Shown piece after piece: positions 53,342 through 62,450 of a stretch of 64,000 nt of DNA. The notes under the pieces are model-generated. The model was not told where the DNA came from, did not search any database, and worked only from the letters and a program-made list of their open reading frames with translations. Source of the stretch: Prorocentrum cordatum (taxonomy: Eukaryota > Sar > Dinophyceae > Prorocentrales > Prorocentraceae); the NCBI GenBank assembly GCA_963575745.1, contig CAUYUJ010014184.1:152001-216000 (forward strand), in the 5' to 3' direction. The stretch's first letter is position 1. Each line of letters opens with the position of its first letter. A program made the translations under genes and the position numbers.

Positions 53342-53740
53342 TCACCTGGAGCGCGCTGCGACCAGAATTTTGGGAGGGACTCCCGCCGTGGCAACGCCGG
53401 CGGCGACGTCGACGGCGACGACGACGGACTTGACGGCCAGCTCCGGATCGCGGGCGTTGGCCTCCCACGAGGCCCGCGCCAGCTCGCGGCGGCTCGCGAC
53501 CGGCTGGGCGACGGCCCCATATCCCATCTCCTGCCGCGGGGCTGCCGGCTCCGCCTGCTGCTTGCCTGCTGCGAGTACTGCCGCCGCCGCCGCCGCCGCC
53601 TCTCCGTCGGCCTCTCCGTCGTCGTCGTCGTCGTCGTTGCCGTCGCCGTCGCCGTCGCAGTCGCCGTCGCCGTCGCTGACGCCGGCGCTGTCGCCATCGC
53701 CGTCGCTGCCGACGCCTGATGCTGCTAATGCGATGTGCCC
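53342..53740 (-). CDS. Possible minus-strand exon, unknown
   Basis: A minus-strand frame runs from an Asp/Gly repeat (GDGDCDGDGDGNDDDDDD) through Ala-rich sequence to ELARASWEANARDPELAVKS and VVVAVDVAAGVATAGVPPKIL. The second half looks like genuine protein. No splice partners were fixed. Confidence 0.3.
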   Translation of the reverse strand, partial: GHIALAASGVGSDGDGDSAGVSDGDGDCDGDGDGNDDDDDDGEADGEAAAAAAAVLAAGKQQAEPAAPRQEMGYGAVAQPVASRRELARASWEANARDPELAVKSVVVAVDVAAGVATAGVPPKILVAARSR

Positions 53741-53949
53741 CTGGTCCTCGTAGAAGTGAGGGGCGCGGGGTGGGTTCGCGAGGTGGGGCGCTGGGGTGGG
53801 TCGCGGGGGGGGGGGAGCGTGACGATAGCAGCTAGAGACGACACACAACAAGCAAGCATAATGTGGGCCACGGAATCCCACTTCACCCAGACATCCAGGG
53901 ATGGTGTACAACCGCTTGGCCCCATCACTCTGGCTACTGTTAGGATGGG

Positions 53950-54083
53950 CATGTCCTCCTACAGGCGGCTTTTGGAAGAAAAATGAAACCAATAAGAATA
54001 TTCAACATAGCAAAAAATGCACGACAAATCGTCCACAGTCTATTATTTTAGTGTTCTTGGATATTCCTTCTGTCGAGAGACAT
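53950..54083. mobile_element. MITE-like inverted-repeat element, copy 2
   Basis: The left end 53950-53968 is identical to the left end of the copy at 52703. The right end near 54065-54083 is its inverted, more diverged partner (about 14 of 19). Interiors differ but share the TTGGATATTCC(T/C)TCTGT block before the right end. Confidence 0.6.
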
Positions 54084-54096
54084 GCCTGACTTGATT

Positions 54097-54282
54097 GGGG
54101 AGACGAAAGACTCGGGTACGTGGGACTCGGGTTGCCTGACGCGGCCACCATGAAAATGACGAGAACAAATTTGAGATTTGACGCGAGCTCCCGCTGCGAA
54201 CATCCCGCAGCAACTGGATCGACAAAGTCAAAAAACGTCGGCAAACCCGAGCTCCGGCGTACTCGAGTCTTGCGTTTCCTCG
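54097..54282 (-). repeat. Dispersed ~190-bp repeat, copy 1
   Basis: Aligns along its length with 59961-60164 in the same orientation. Shared blocks include GACTCGGGTTG, GAAAATGACGAGA, CCCGCTGC, AAAACGTCGGCAAAC and CGTTTCC(T/C)CG. It directly follows MITE-like copy 2. Confidence 0.7.
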
Positions 54283-54469
54283 ACTTAATGAAGGCTCCTG
54301 CCGCCGTCGTTGCCGCCGTCGACGACGGCCAGCGTTGCTGCCGCCGTCGCCCTCGCGGCCGCCGCCCGATGCCGCTGCTGCGTGCTGCCCCGGACCCTCG
54401 AGAGCCGGCGGGATCGAGGATGGACATGTTTGATGGGCCGATATTCCACCGTCACTACCATATGTAGTA

Positions 54470-54582
54470 GGAGGAGGAGGAGGAGGAGGAGGAGGAGGAG
54501 GAGGAGGAGGAGGAGGGAGGAGAAGGAGGAGGGAGGAGGAGGAGGAGGAGGAGGAGGAGGAGGAGGAGGAGAAGGAGGATCT
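54470..54582. repeat. (GGA)n triplet tract
   Basis: GGA units with few interruptions. A complementary CCT tract lies at 54826-54895. Confidence 0.9.
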
Positions 54583-55361
54583 TTCCATCCTCCCTTCTCC
54601 CCTGTCCTACGTATGGTAGTGATGGTGGAAATTTGGCCCGTCAATGTTCGGATGTGTTCGGGAAGTCTGTGGACGTTGGGATGGCCTCCGAGGATGTCCC
54701 GGGCGGCAACGAAACCTACCGACTGCTGATGCTGCTCCTTCCGATACTCCTCAGAAGCCACCGAGACGCCCCCAGGTTAAGCCAAATGAGGCCTGCAGGA
54801 GGCGTCCACGAGAATCCTTCGACTCCTCCTCCTCCTCCTCCTCCTCCTCCTCCTCGTCCTCCTCCTCCTTCTCCTCCTCTTCCTCCTCCTCCTTCGCCCC
54901 CTTCTCTGTCCTTCCCCTTCCTCCCGGCCTCTTTCTTCCCTGCTGCTGCTGCTGCTGCAGCTGCCTCCCTCCCTTCTCGCTCTCGTTCTCTGGCGCGCTC
55001 GCCCTGGCAACGCTTCTCTAGGGCGTGGGGCGCGCTGGTCGCTGGGCAGCGCCCCCCACGCCCTCGTTGTGTGCGTTGAGCGGGATCTCGGTACAAGCCT
55101 GTAGCGCTCGTGCGCGGCAGCCAAGACAAAACACCCGAATGCAAACTAAGCGGAGCAAGAGGTGCGAGGAGGCACGGAACAATGGATAATCCCGAGAGGA
55201 CATTGGCTCTTGGATCTGCTCCGTCTCCCTCCGCCCTCCTTCGTCTTGAAGAGACCCAGGGACACACCAATCAACAAGCTCAAATCCCAATATTCTCCAC
55301 AAATTCAATGTTTCCTGGATGCTCGCATGTGTTCCGCAATTTCAGGGGAACTCGCCGATTG

Positions 55362-55500
55362 AATCTATACATATATATATATATATATATTCATCCATAT
55401 ATACAGCTACATGTATCTTATGTGTATAGTTATGTGTGTATATATATGTGTATATATATAAACATATGTAACAATATGTGTGTGTGCGTGTGTGTGCTGA
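55362..55500. repeat. (TA)n / (TG)n AT-rich microsatellite
   Basis: TA run at 55370-55390, then mixed ATATGTGTATA and TGTG repeats to 55498. Confidence 0.9.
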
Positions 55501-55502
55501 TG

Positions 55503-55800
55503 CTCCCTCCTCCTCCTCCTCCTTCTCCTCCTCGTCGTCGTCCTCCTCCTCCTCCTCCGCCTCCTCCCCCTTCTTCTTCTTCTCCTCCTCCTCCTCCTCC
55601 TCCTCCTCCTCCCCCTCCTCCTCCTCTTGTTCCTCCTCTTGTTCCTCCTCTTGTTCCTCCTCTTGTTCCTCCTCTTGTTCCTGCTCCTGCTTCTGCTTCT
55701 GCTCCTGTTCCTGCTCCTGCTCCTCCTGTTCCTGTTCCTGCCTTTGCTCGTGCTCCTGCTCCTCCTGCTCCTCCCGCTCCTCCTCATCCTCCGCCTCTAG
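55503..55800. repeat. CCT tract with TTGTTCCTCC and CTGCTC variants
   Basis: Pyrimidine-rich repeat with a 15-bp higher-order unit (TCCTCCTCTTGTTCC type) at about 55620-55680. Confidence 0.85.
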
Positions 55801-55943
55801 TTGCTCGAATTCCTGAAGAGAGGCGGTCCGCTCCGCAAGCCAGCCACTTCCCTTACATCGGGATCGAAAACTCACCAGGAGAAGACCCAAGGCCCGCCAG
55901 CTGAAAAAAAAAGAGACCTGGCGCGGGCGAGGGCCCCTGTGGT

Positions 55944-58900
55944 TTAAAGTACCACCGCCGCCCTAGACACCGGGAAGGGGGAGCCCCAGTAGCTTCCACT
56001 CTGGGGTTCGCGTGCCCCTCGGAGCCTGTCGGGGGCCTTGCGCGCGAGCGATGCCGCATCGCGGCTCTTCCTGGCCAGGGAAACGCACCAGTCCGTCAGG
56101 AGATGGGCCTGTCTGCGCCCATAGGCCCCGCACGTGCTGCAGAAAACTATCGTGCCCCACCCTTCCGTAGGACCCCTTTCCAGGCCCGTCGCCCTCACCC
56201 CGGATCACCCACAACCTATGTGATGGGTGGGATTGGGCAGCCAACCTCGGAAGTCCTGGGCATGTTTTTGACGTAACCCTGGCCCTCGAACGTCGTCGGG
56301 CCCCGCAAACGGAACAGCCCCAAGCTCGACCGAATCTTCAAACCTGGTCGGACCGAACCGAAGGAGCGCTTCGGAATCCTGAGCCCGAGGACCAGGGAGG
56401 GTGCCCCTGTCAGGCCACCCGGGGCCCGCCATTCGTTTCAGGACCCCCCATGACTGCCGCACCGGGCGACGGCCTGCGGGGCGGCTGCACTCCAGCGGCC
56501 TTCGAGCTCCGCGAGCAGCAGCTGGCCTCGGTGGGGCCGCGCGCCAAACAGCGCCTTCGCGTCCGCCTCGCGGTTCCCTTCAAAGGCCTGCAGGGTGGTG
56601 CCACGGCGGCTCGCCTCGGCCCAGCTGGCGTGGGCCTTTACGTCCACGAACTCGGCCCCGAGGTCCTCGACCTGGTGGAACACCTGCTTTCACAAGTCAA
56701 CATATGTGTGCTCGTGCCCGCAGCAATTGGAGGGCCCCCGCATGATGTCGTCCCTGACCCCGTTGCGGTCCGTGTAGATGACCACTGGCTCGGGCCCCAC
56801 CTTCTGCAGCACTCGGTTCAGGGCATGCAGCTCGGCGTAGCCTATCTTCTGGATCCATCCAGGCGTGTGCTCGTACATGCCGCCGAAGACCGAGCCGACG
56901 CCATCCGCCATCACGGCCGGCCACCCTGTGCGAGTGAGCCTGGGCACGTCAGGACGCATCGCCGAGCCGTCGATGCATATCACGCCCCTGATGCACTCGT
57001 GGCGCGCAAGTCCAGCCCTGTGGCCGTTCTCGTCCATGCTGGGCGGCGGCGCCTGGTCGATCCCCAGGTTGATCAGGCCACGTGTCATCCTGAGGTCGCC
57101 CTCTGGCGCGCATCTCCCTGCGACTGCCGCGCTCGGCTGCCCAAGTCGCGATCGCGGGGCAAGTGGAGAAGCGGTGATGCGCCGTGCCCGTCGCTCCCTC
57201 GCAACGCTGGCACAGCGGGCGGAGCACCGCCCGCTCTTCATAGAGATCGCTCTGCGTCGCGAGCGATGTGGGCCTTCAACAGAGCTGCCTCCTCCTGCTT
57301 GCCGTCGCGGCGAAGCCCCGCCAGCGCGGCTCGGAAAGGCTCCAGGTCGGGCGCCCGCCCTTTTCAGCTGCTCGAAGCCCTCGTGCTTGGCCACCTGCCT
57401 CATCAAGTATCGGTGGACCCCCGCCTCCACCAAGCTGGCGGCCACGCGCGGGCCAAGGAGCTGCAAGCCCATGACGCGGCCCCGCTCATCCTCCCAAAGA
57501 TGCCACGCCCAGAAGGTCCAGCCGAGGCGCTCCAGCGAGAGGCAGGCTGCCCCCGCGGGTCCCGTGACGCCCCCCCAGTTGTCGGGCTTCAATTCGGGCA
57601 CCTCCTTTAAAGCCGCCGCGGGCCTGCACCCCAGAAAGACAGCCTTCGCCCGCGACCTGAAGGGAAGCTCGTGCGCGGCGTAGGCGAGGTCACGCTTCCA
57701 AGCTCGGCCTTGCTGCAACGCGAACAGCACCGTCCGAGACTTGCTGCCTACCTCGCCAGTCAAGGCCTTCCCGTTCACCGCGCGGGCACGCTGCAACCCT
57801 TGTGAAGGTACCCCGCTGATCCTGGCGCCGTGCAACATCGAGGCCAAGCCGCCCGTCCTGAACACATGGGAGAGCCTCTTTGGTTCCTGCCTTCCGCGGG
57901 GCCACGTAGCGGCCTGCTCGCTGCCTGAGGCGGTTCATCCGCTGGCGCAGCACCCGCCAGGACATCACGAAGTCGACGCCCAGGTTCTTCGTGGTGCCTG
58001 AACTTCCAGCGCCTGAGCCTGCCCTCCACACGGCGAGCAATGTCCACATCGGAACTGAGTACCTGGCCCTTGGTCGCCGAGATTTTGAAGCCTATGTCCT
58101 CCAGGCGCTGGCACAGCATTCGGGTGGCCCCGACCAATATGTGTTCAGCCTGCGCTCTCTTAGCGTGAACCGCCAGCTTGATGTCGTCGATCACCGCGTA
58201 GGCCTTGACCGACTGCCAGGCCCTCAGCATCGCGTTGAGCGGCTGGATGAGGACGACCCGCAAGAGCGTGGTTGCGAAGGAGCATCCTGCCAAGAGCGAA
58301 AGGGCTACCTGGAACGCCTCCGTCTTCCAACGGTTCAAGCACAGCCTCCGCTTGCCTCCGTAGAACTGGAACAGGGTCTCGATCCTCCTCAACGGAACCC
58401 CCCCCTGATCGCCGCGTGCACCATCCCACGGTGCGCGACCCTTTCGTAGGCCTTGTTCAGGTCGAGCAGCCCTGAAACGGAGACCAAGCCTTAGGCCTTG
58501 GAGTGGTCCGCATTGAAACCCTGGAGCCACACCGGATCCTCGCAGGACTTCCCCGATCCGCCGAAGAAATAACCTCGGTCCTTCGTCTGCTCCCAACGCT
58601 TCGCCTCCCGGTGTCGCACCTTGCCCGGCAACCTGACCAGCGACGCGATCAACCCGATCGGTCTCCACCCGCGGTCGGGCTTGGCAGGGAAAGAAATGAA
58701 GATCTCCGTGATCTGAGTGGGGAACCTGGTCTCCGTGTCGATGAGATGCATCAGCAGGCTGCACGCCAAGATGCCGTCATCGGAGAGCCAGCCGAAGTGG
58801 TGCGGCTTGAGGCTGTCGACCCCCACTGCAGTGCTCTTCTTGAAAGATCGCGCGGCGTCCAGGATGTCCTGCCTGCGGTGCCGGTGGCTGCGGCGCCTCC

Positions 58901-58960
58901 TCCAGCAGCCTGCACGGACAGAGGCGCTCTTCTGGGGCAACTATCCTCGCGCCTCGCGCT
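55944..58960 (-). pseudogene. Broken retroelement: reverse transcriptase, RNase H, zinc finger
   Basis: On the minus strand, RT fingers/palm begin near 58960 (SFKKSTAVGVDSLKPHH, PAKPDRGWRPIGL). A TAA at 58493-58491 interrupts the frame just before motif A DLNKAYERV. A shift in the eight-C run at 58396-58403 moves the frame into ETLFQFYGGKRRL and the motif C region AVIDDIKLAVHAKRAQ. Another shift near 57890 leads to the last frame, which carries an RNase H-like domain (CIDGSA, YAELHAL, VVIYTD). A TGA at 56692-56690 splits it from VDVKAHASW and NREADAKAL. A final cysteine motif FCSTCGAYGRRQAHLL...C lies near 56160-56060. Overall the order RT, RNase H, CxxC is clear, and at least four lesions show it is dead unless some are base-call errors. 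Confidence 0.75.
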
Positions 58961-59830
58961 CCGCGAAGCGCGATGATCTTTGCGCTTTCGCGCCCCCCCC
59001 CCCCCCGAAAAAAGAAGAGGGCATCGCGCGGCCTCGCTCTGAAATCGCCTGGACTGCGAAGCGCGACTGACTTCTCACCCTCGTGGAGGCCCTACAAGTC
59101 GTTGCTTCTTCCCACCTCGCCTTACCTGTCTTACTTTGAGCCGTCTTGCTTGCCATGCAGGTTGAACTTGTACTTTGCGCTGCAGCGTGTTCACACGACA
59201 CCACCTGGAGTGCCACCTTGAACACCTTTCTCCTCTCATCGTCTTCATTATCCGATCTCCTCTCATCCTCCTCCGCCCTTCTCGAGATGCTTCCTCACTC
59301 ATCCTCCCGAAAACCCTCCAGCGCCATGACAACTCGATCGACTTTGAAAAGAATTCAATCCTCGTTCCATTTCTCCTCCCCGCTTCATCCTCCTGGTTCT
59401 TTTCATTCTCATTCTCAGTCTACTACAGCCGAATATGATCAAGACAATTCTCATGTACGAAATCTGGACCAGCTTTCCGAAATCTGTTGAAACTTACCCT
59501 GAGCACGCTTCTCTGTTGTTCACGCTTGAGGGGGGGGGGGGGGGGGCAACTTTCGCGCAAACTGGTCTCGACTGTGCTTCTCCTCCTCCTCCTCCTCCTC
59601 CCCCTCCTCCTCCTCCTCCTCCTCCTCCTCCTCCTCCTCCCTCGCGATCTCCGCATCCGAGACGAAGAAGGACAACAGGCCGACGAGGATCGTCTCCACC
59701 GACCACGCCGGGCTCCAGCTCTCGGGGTGGTAGTCGGTCATGCTCAGGCAGAAGCGGGTGCCGGTCGCGAGGCGCCCGCTCGGGGTCACCATCACGATCC
59801 CCGGAGGCGCGTGGGGGTAGTCCGGAGGGA

Positions 59831-59856
59831 AGATGAGCTTCCCGTGGTAGCACCTT
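59831..59856. repeat. 26-bp direct repeat, copy 1 (flank of insertion)
   Basis: Identical to 60165-60190; neighbouring bases differ on both sides. It lies at the start of the E2 core exon and contains AAG|GT on the minus strand. Confidence 0.9.
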
Positions 59857-59960
59857 CGGGGGGCCCACAAAGGACGTACGCGCCCAGCTATGCAGATGCG
59901 CACGACCCCTCGATCCGCGAGACTGGCCGCGTGATGCGAACGTTTGCGCAATGCGTACTC

Positions 59961-60164
59961 GGGGAGACGTACGCCTCGGGTACGGGGGACTCGGGTTGGC
60001 CTGACGGGGTCCATCGTGAAAATGACGAGACCCAGTCCGAAACTTGATGAGGACTCCCGCTGCAGACATCCCACGGAAACGGGACCGTCAAAATCCAGGG
60101 CGCGCTCGTCAAGAAAACGTCGGCAAACTCGAGTTCCGGCTTACTCAAGTCTTACGTTTCCCCG
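59961..60164 (-). repeat. Dispersed ~200-bp repeat, copy 2
   Basis: Homologous to 54097-54282. Its right end coincides exactly with the 26-bp direct repeat at 60165, suggesting that this is a true element terminus. Confidence 0.7.
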
Positions 60165-60190
60165 AGATGAGCTTCCCGTGGTAGCACCTT
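60165..60190. repeat. 26-bp direct repeat, copy 2
   Basis: Exact second copy of 59831-59856, on the other side of the 308-bp insertion. Confidence 0.9.
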
Positions 60191-60224
60191 GGGCACCCGA
60201 GCTGTCTGGGATTTGCACCGCCAG

Positions 60225-60395
60225 AACATGGCCATATCCACTGCTGCTGGGTTGTGTTCCGAAGGCTCGGGGAGCGGCGGATGTGGACATCTGCCCGCTA
60301 ACGCTGGCGGGCAGATATCCATATCCACCGCTCCTCGAGATCCCAGGGCACGACTCTGAAGCGGTGGATGTGGACATATTTTGGCGGGGGAGGAT
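60225..60395. repeat. Nested inverted repeats
   Basis: GATGTGGACATCTGCCCGC (60285-60303) faces GCGGGCAGATATCCATATCC (60309-60328) across a 5-nt loop. Related GGCCATATCCACTGC and GCGGTGGATGTGGACAT blocks flank them outside, so alternative foldbacks are possible. Confidence 0.75.
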
Positions 60396-60894
60396 TGACC
60401 TGGTCTGTGTAGGGCTATTGGGAGCCCAAATTATCCGAGATGAACCTGGTCCACGTAGGGCCCTGCTTGGCGTCCCCACATGTAACCTGTAAGAACCATG
60501 GAGAAGGCTTGGTCCGGAACCCCTCCTGTTCCAGGAGAGTCCTCGACAAAATCTACAGCGGCAGCATGTGCTCCCGACAAGCGCGGATAGAATGGAAGCC
60601 AGGGCAACTCCGGCGCGAAAGCGGGAGTCCCGAATCAGGAGCTACCTCTAACCAACCCTGCTCTGATAACTCGGGGCTCTGAGCACCCGCCGTGGTACGG
60701 GGTGTCCGCCGGCAGCGAGTGGAGCACAAAGTGCAACTCCAGGAGGTCGTCCTCTCAGGGCCCCCAGATGTCGTGGTGACCACACCGCGTGGCGAATTCA
60801 AGGGGGACTCGGGGTCACCGAAAGGGTTTGGGACCTGGGTCCTTCTCCGAAGACGTCCCAGGCGACTGGGGCCTCCGAGGTCCCAAGACCGTGC

Positions 60895-60954
60895 GGTGAC
60901 GGACCGCGCGGTGACGTCTCCTGGGATTCCGAAGTCGCCGCGCGGTCCGTCACC
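60895..60954. repeat. Inverted repeat, 21-bp arms, 18-nt loop
   Basis: Arms 60895-60915 and 60934-60954 are complementary at 20 of 21 positions. Confidence 0.9.
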
Positions 60955-61264
60955 AAGGTACCGAAACGGCTACTCCCCGGACCTCTCGTGGGGTGCAGTC
61001 CGACCAGAATTTCGAAGCGAATCTAGCGGTGGCGACGGCCTCCCAGGGGGTAGGGCTACTCCTGCTTTAGAAGCCCCCAGCAGGGGGGAAACTAACTTTT
61101 TGCCGGCGGCCTTATTGAAGGACTGGGGTCCCATCAATAGGGGGCAACTAATTAATCCCAACCGTCCTGTGGTGTTGGGTCCCCGTTTGGAAGAGGCAGC
61201 GCCCCGCGTCTCCCTCCTCCTCCTCCTTCTTCCTCCTCCCCTCCTCTCTCCTCCCGTCATCCCC

Positions 61265-62095
61265 CTCACTTTGGCACACCCCTCACACGTTTCGTGGCCC
61301 CGTAGGGAGTTCCACCTAACGTCCCAATTGCGCAGCCCACATGCGTCTCCCCCCGCAGTACAGCGTTTCGTAGCCCCATAGGGAGTTCCACCTAAGGTCC
61401 CAGTGGCGCAGCCCGCATGCGTCTCCCACACCCAGTACAGCGCTTCGTGGCCCCATAAGGAGCTCCACCGAAGGTCCCAGTGGCGCAGCCCGCATGCTCC
61501 TCCCACACCCAGTACAGCGCTTCGTGGCCCCATGGGGGCTCCAAGGAAGGTCCGTGTGGCGCAGCCCGCATGCGTCTCCCACACCCACTACAACGTTTCG
61601 TGGCCCCATTGGGAGCCCCACCTAAAGACCCAGTAGCGGAGCCCGCATGCGTCTCCCCCCGCAGTACAGCGTTTCGTAGCCCCATAGGGAGTTCCACCTA
61701 AGGTCCCAGTGGCGCAGCCCGCATGCGTCTCCCCCACCCAGTACAGCGTTTCGTGGCCCCATAGAAGCTCCATCGAAGGTCCCAGTGGTGCAGCACGCAT
61801 GCGTCTCCCCCATCGAGTACAACGTTTCGTGGCCCAATACGGAGCTCCAACGAAGGCTCCAGTGGTACAGCCCGCATGCGTCTCTCACACCCAGTACAGC
61901 GCTTCGTGGCCCCATAGGGAGTTCCACCTAAGGTCCCAGTGGCGCAGCCCGCATGCGTCTTCCACACCGAGTACAGCGTTTCGTGGCCCCGTAGGGAGCT
62001 CCACCGAAGGTCCCAATTGCGCAGCCCGCATGCGTCTCCCACACCCAGAACGACGTTTCGTGGCCCTACAAGGGTGCTCCACCGAAAACGCTACC
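61265..62095. repeat. 76-77-bp satellite, about ten copies
   Basis: The GCAGCCCGCATGCGTCTCC block recurs at 61332, 61408, 61485, 61561, 61638, 61714, 61790, 61867, 61944 and 62021, i.e. spacings of 76 or 77 only. Each unit also has TTTCGTGGCCCCATAGGGAG or close variants. It lies between the E2 N-terminal and middle pieces. Minus-strand frames across it are repetitive artefacts. Confidence 0.95.
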
Positions 62096-62184
62096 TACAA
62101 CTGCGGTATTCACAACTGCATATGGATGGGTCCTTCGCCAGGCTACTTTTTTCCGCGGCATCCGCCGCGCAACAACAAGAACGA

Positions 62185-62245
62185 CGAGGAGGAGGAGGAG
62201 GAGGAGGAGGAGGAGGAAAAGGAGGAGGGAGGAGGAGAAGGAGGT
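62185..62245. repeat. (GGA)n tract
   Basis: GGA triplets with short interruptions. Confidence 0.85.
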
Positions 62246-62450
62246 TTTAGGACCAGTTCTATTCACCGCCAAAGGAAAAAGTGTGGGGGGGGGACCAAAA
62301 CGAAAGACATTTGGCGCTTAACGAGCTCGGAGACCCCTGGTCCTCCGACGGCCGCACGGCGATCTGCGGGTGCCGGGACCTCTCCAGGCTCTCCAGGTCC
62401 CGCCGCAAGCGCCGCACCGCCGCGCTGGAGGCCGAGCCAGCCCCCGGCAT

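Larger units (their letters stand above)
59653..62450 (-). pseudogene. UBC6/UBE2J-type ubiquitin-conjugating enzyme (E2), interrupted
   Basis: Minus-strand pieces fit an ER-type E2. The N-terminal helix is at 62450-62340 (ATG, then AAVRRLRRDLESLERSRHPQ, VRPSED). A middle piece near 60260-60188 reads VQIPDSSGAQG. The core exon at 59853-59653 has YHGKLIFPPDYP, MVTPSGRL, the active-site region TRFCLSMTDYHPESW with the catalytic Cys, and WSVETILVGLLSFFVSD. TPSG in place of HPN and the STTD/MTDYHP pattern are typical of UBC6/UBE2J enzymes, which serve ER-associated degradation. Between the middle and core pieces lies a 308-bp insertion bounded by a 26-bp duplication. Joining across it leaves the two parts in different frames. 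The C-terminal tail and membrane anchor were not found. A working gene with unusual introns is the alternative. Confidence 0.55.

Noticed and set aside
61316-62082. Repetitive minus-strand proteins across the 76-bp satellite
   Set aside because: The unit length is not a multiple of three in most copies, so frames drift; they are by-products of the satellite.
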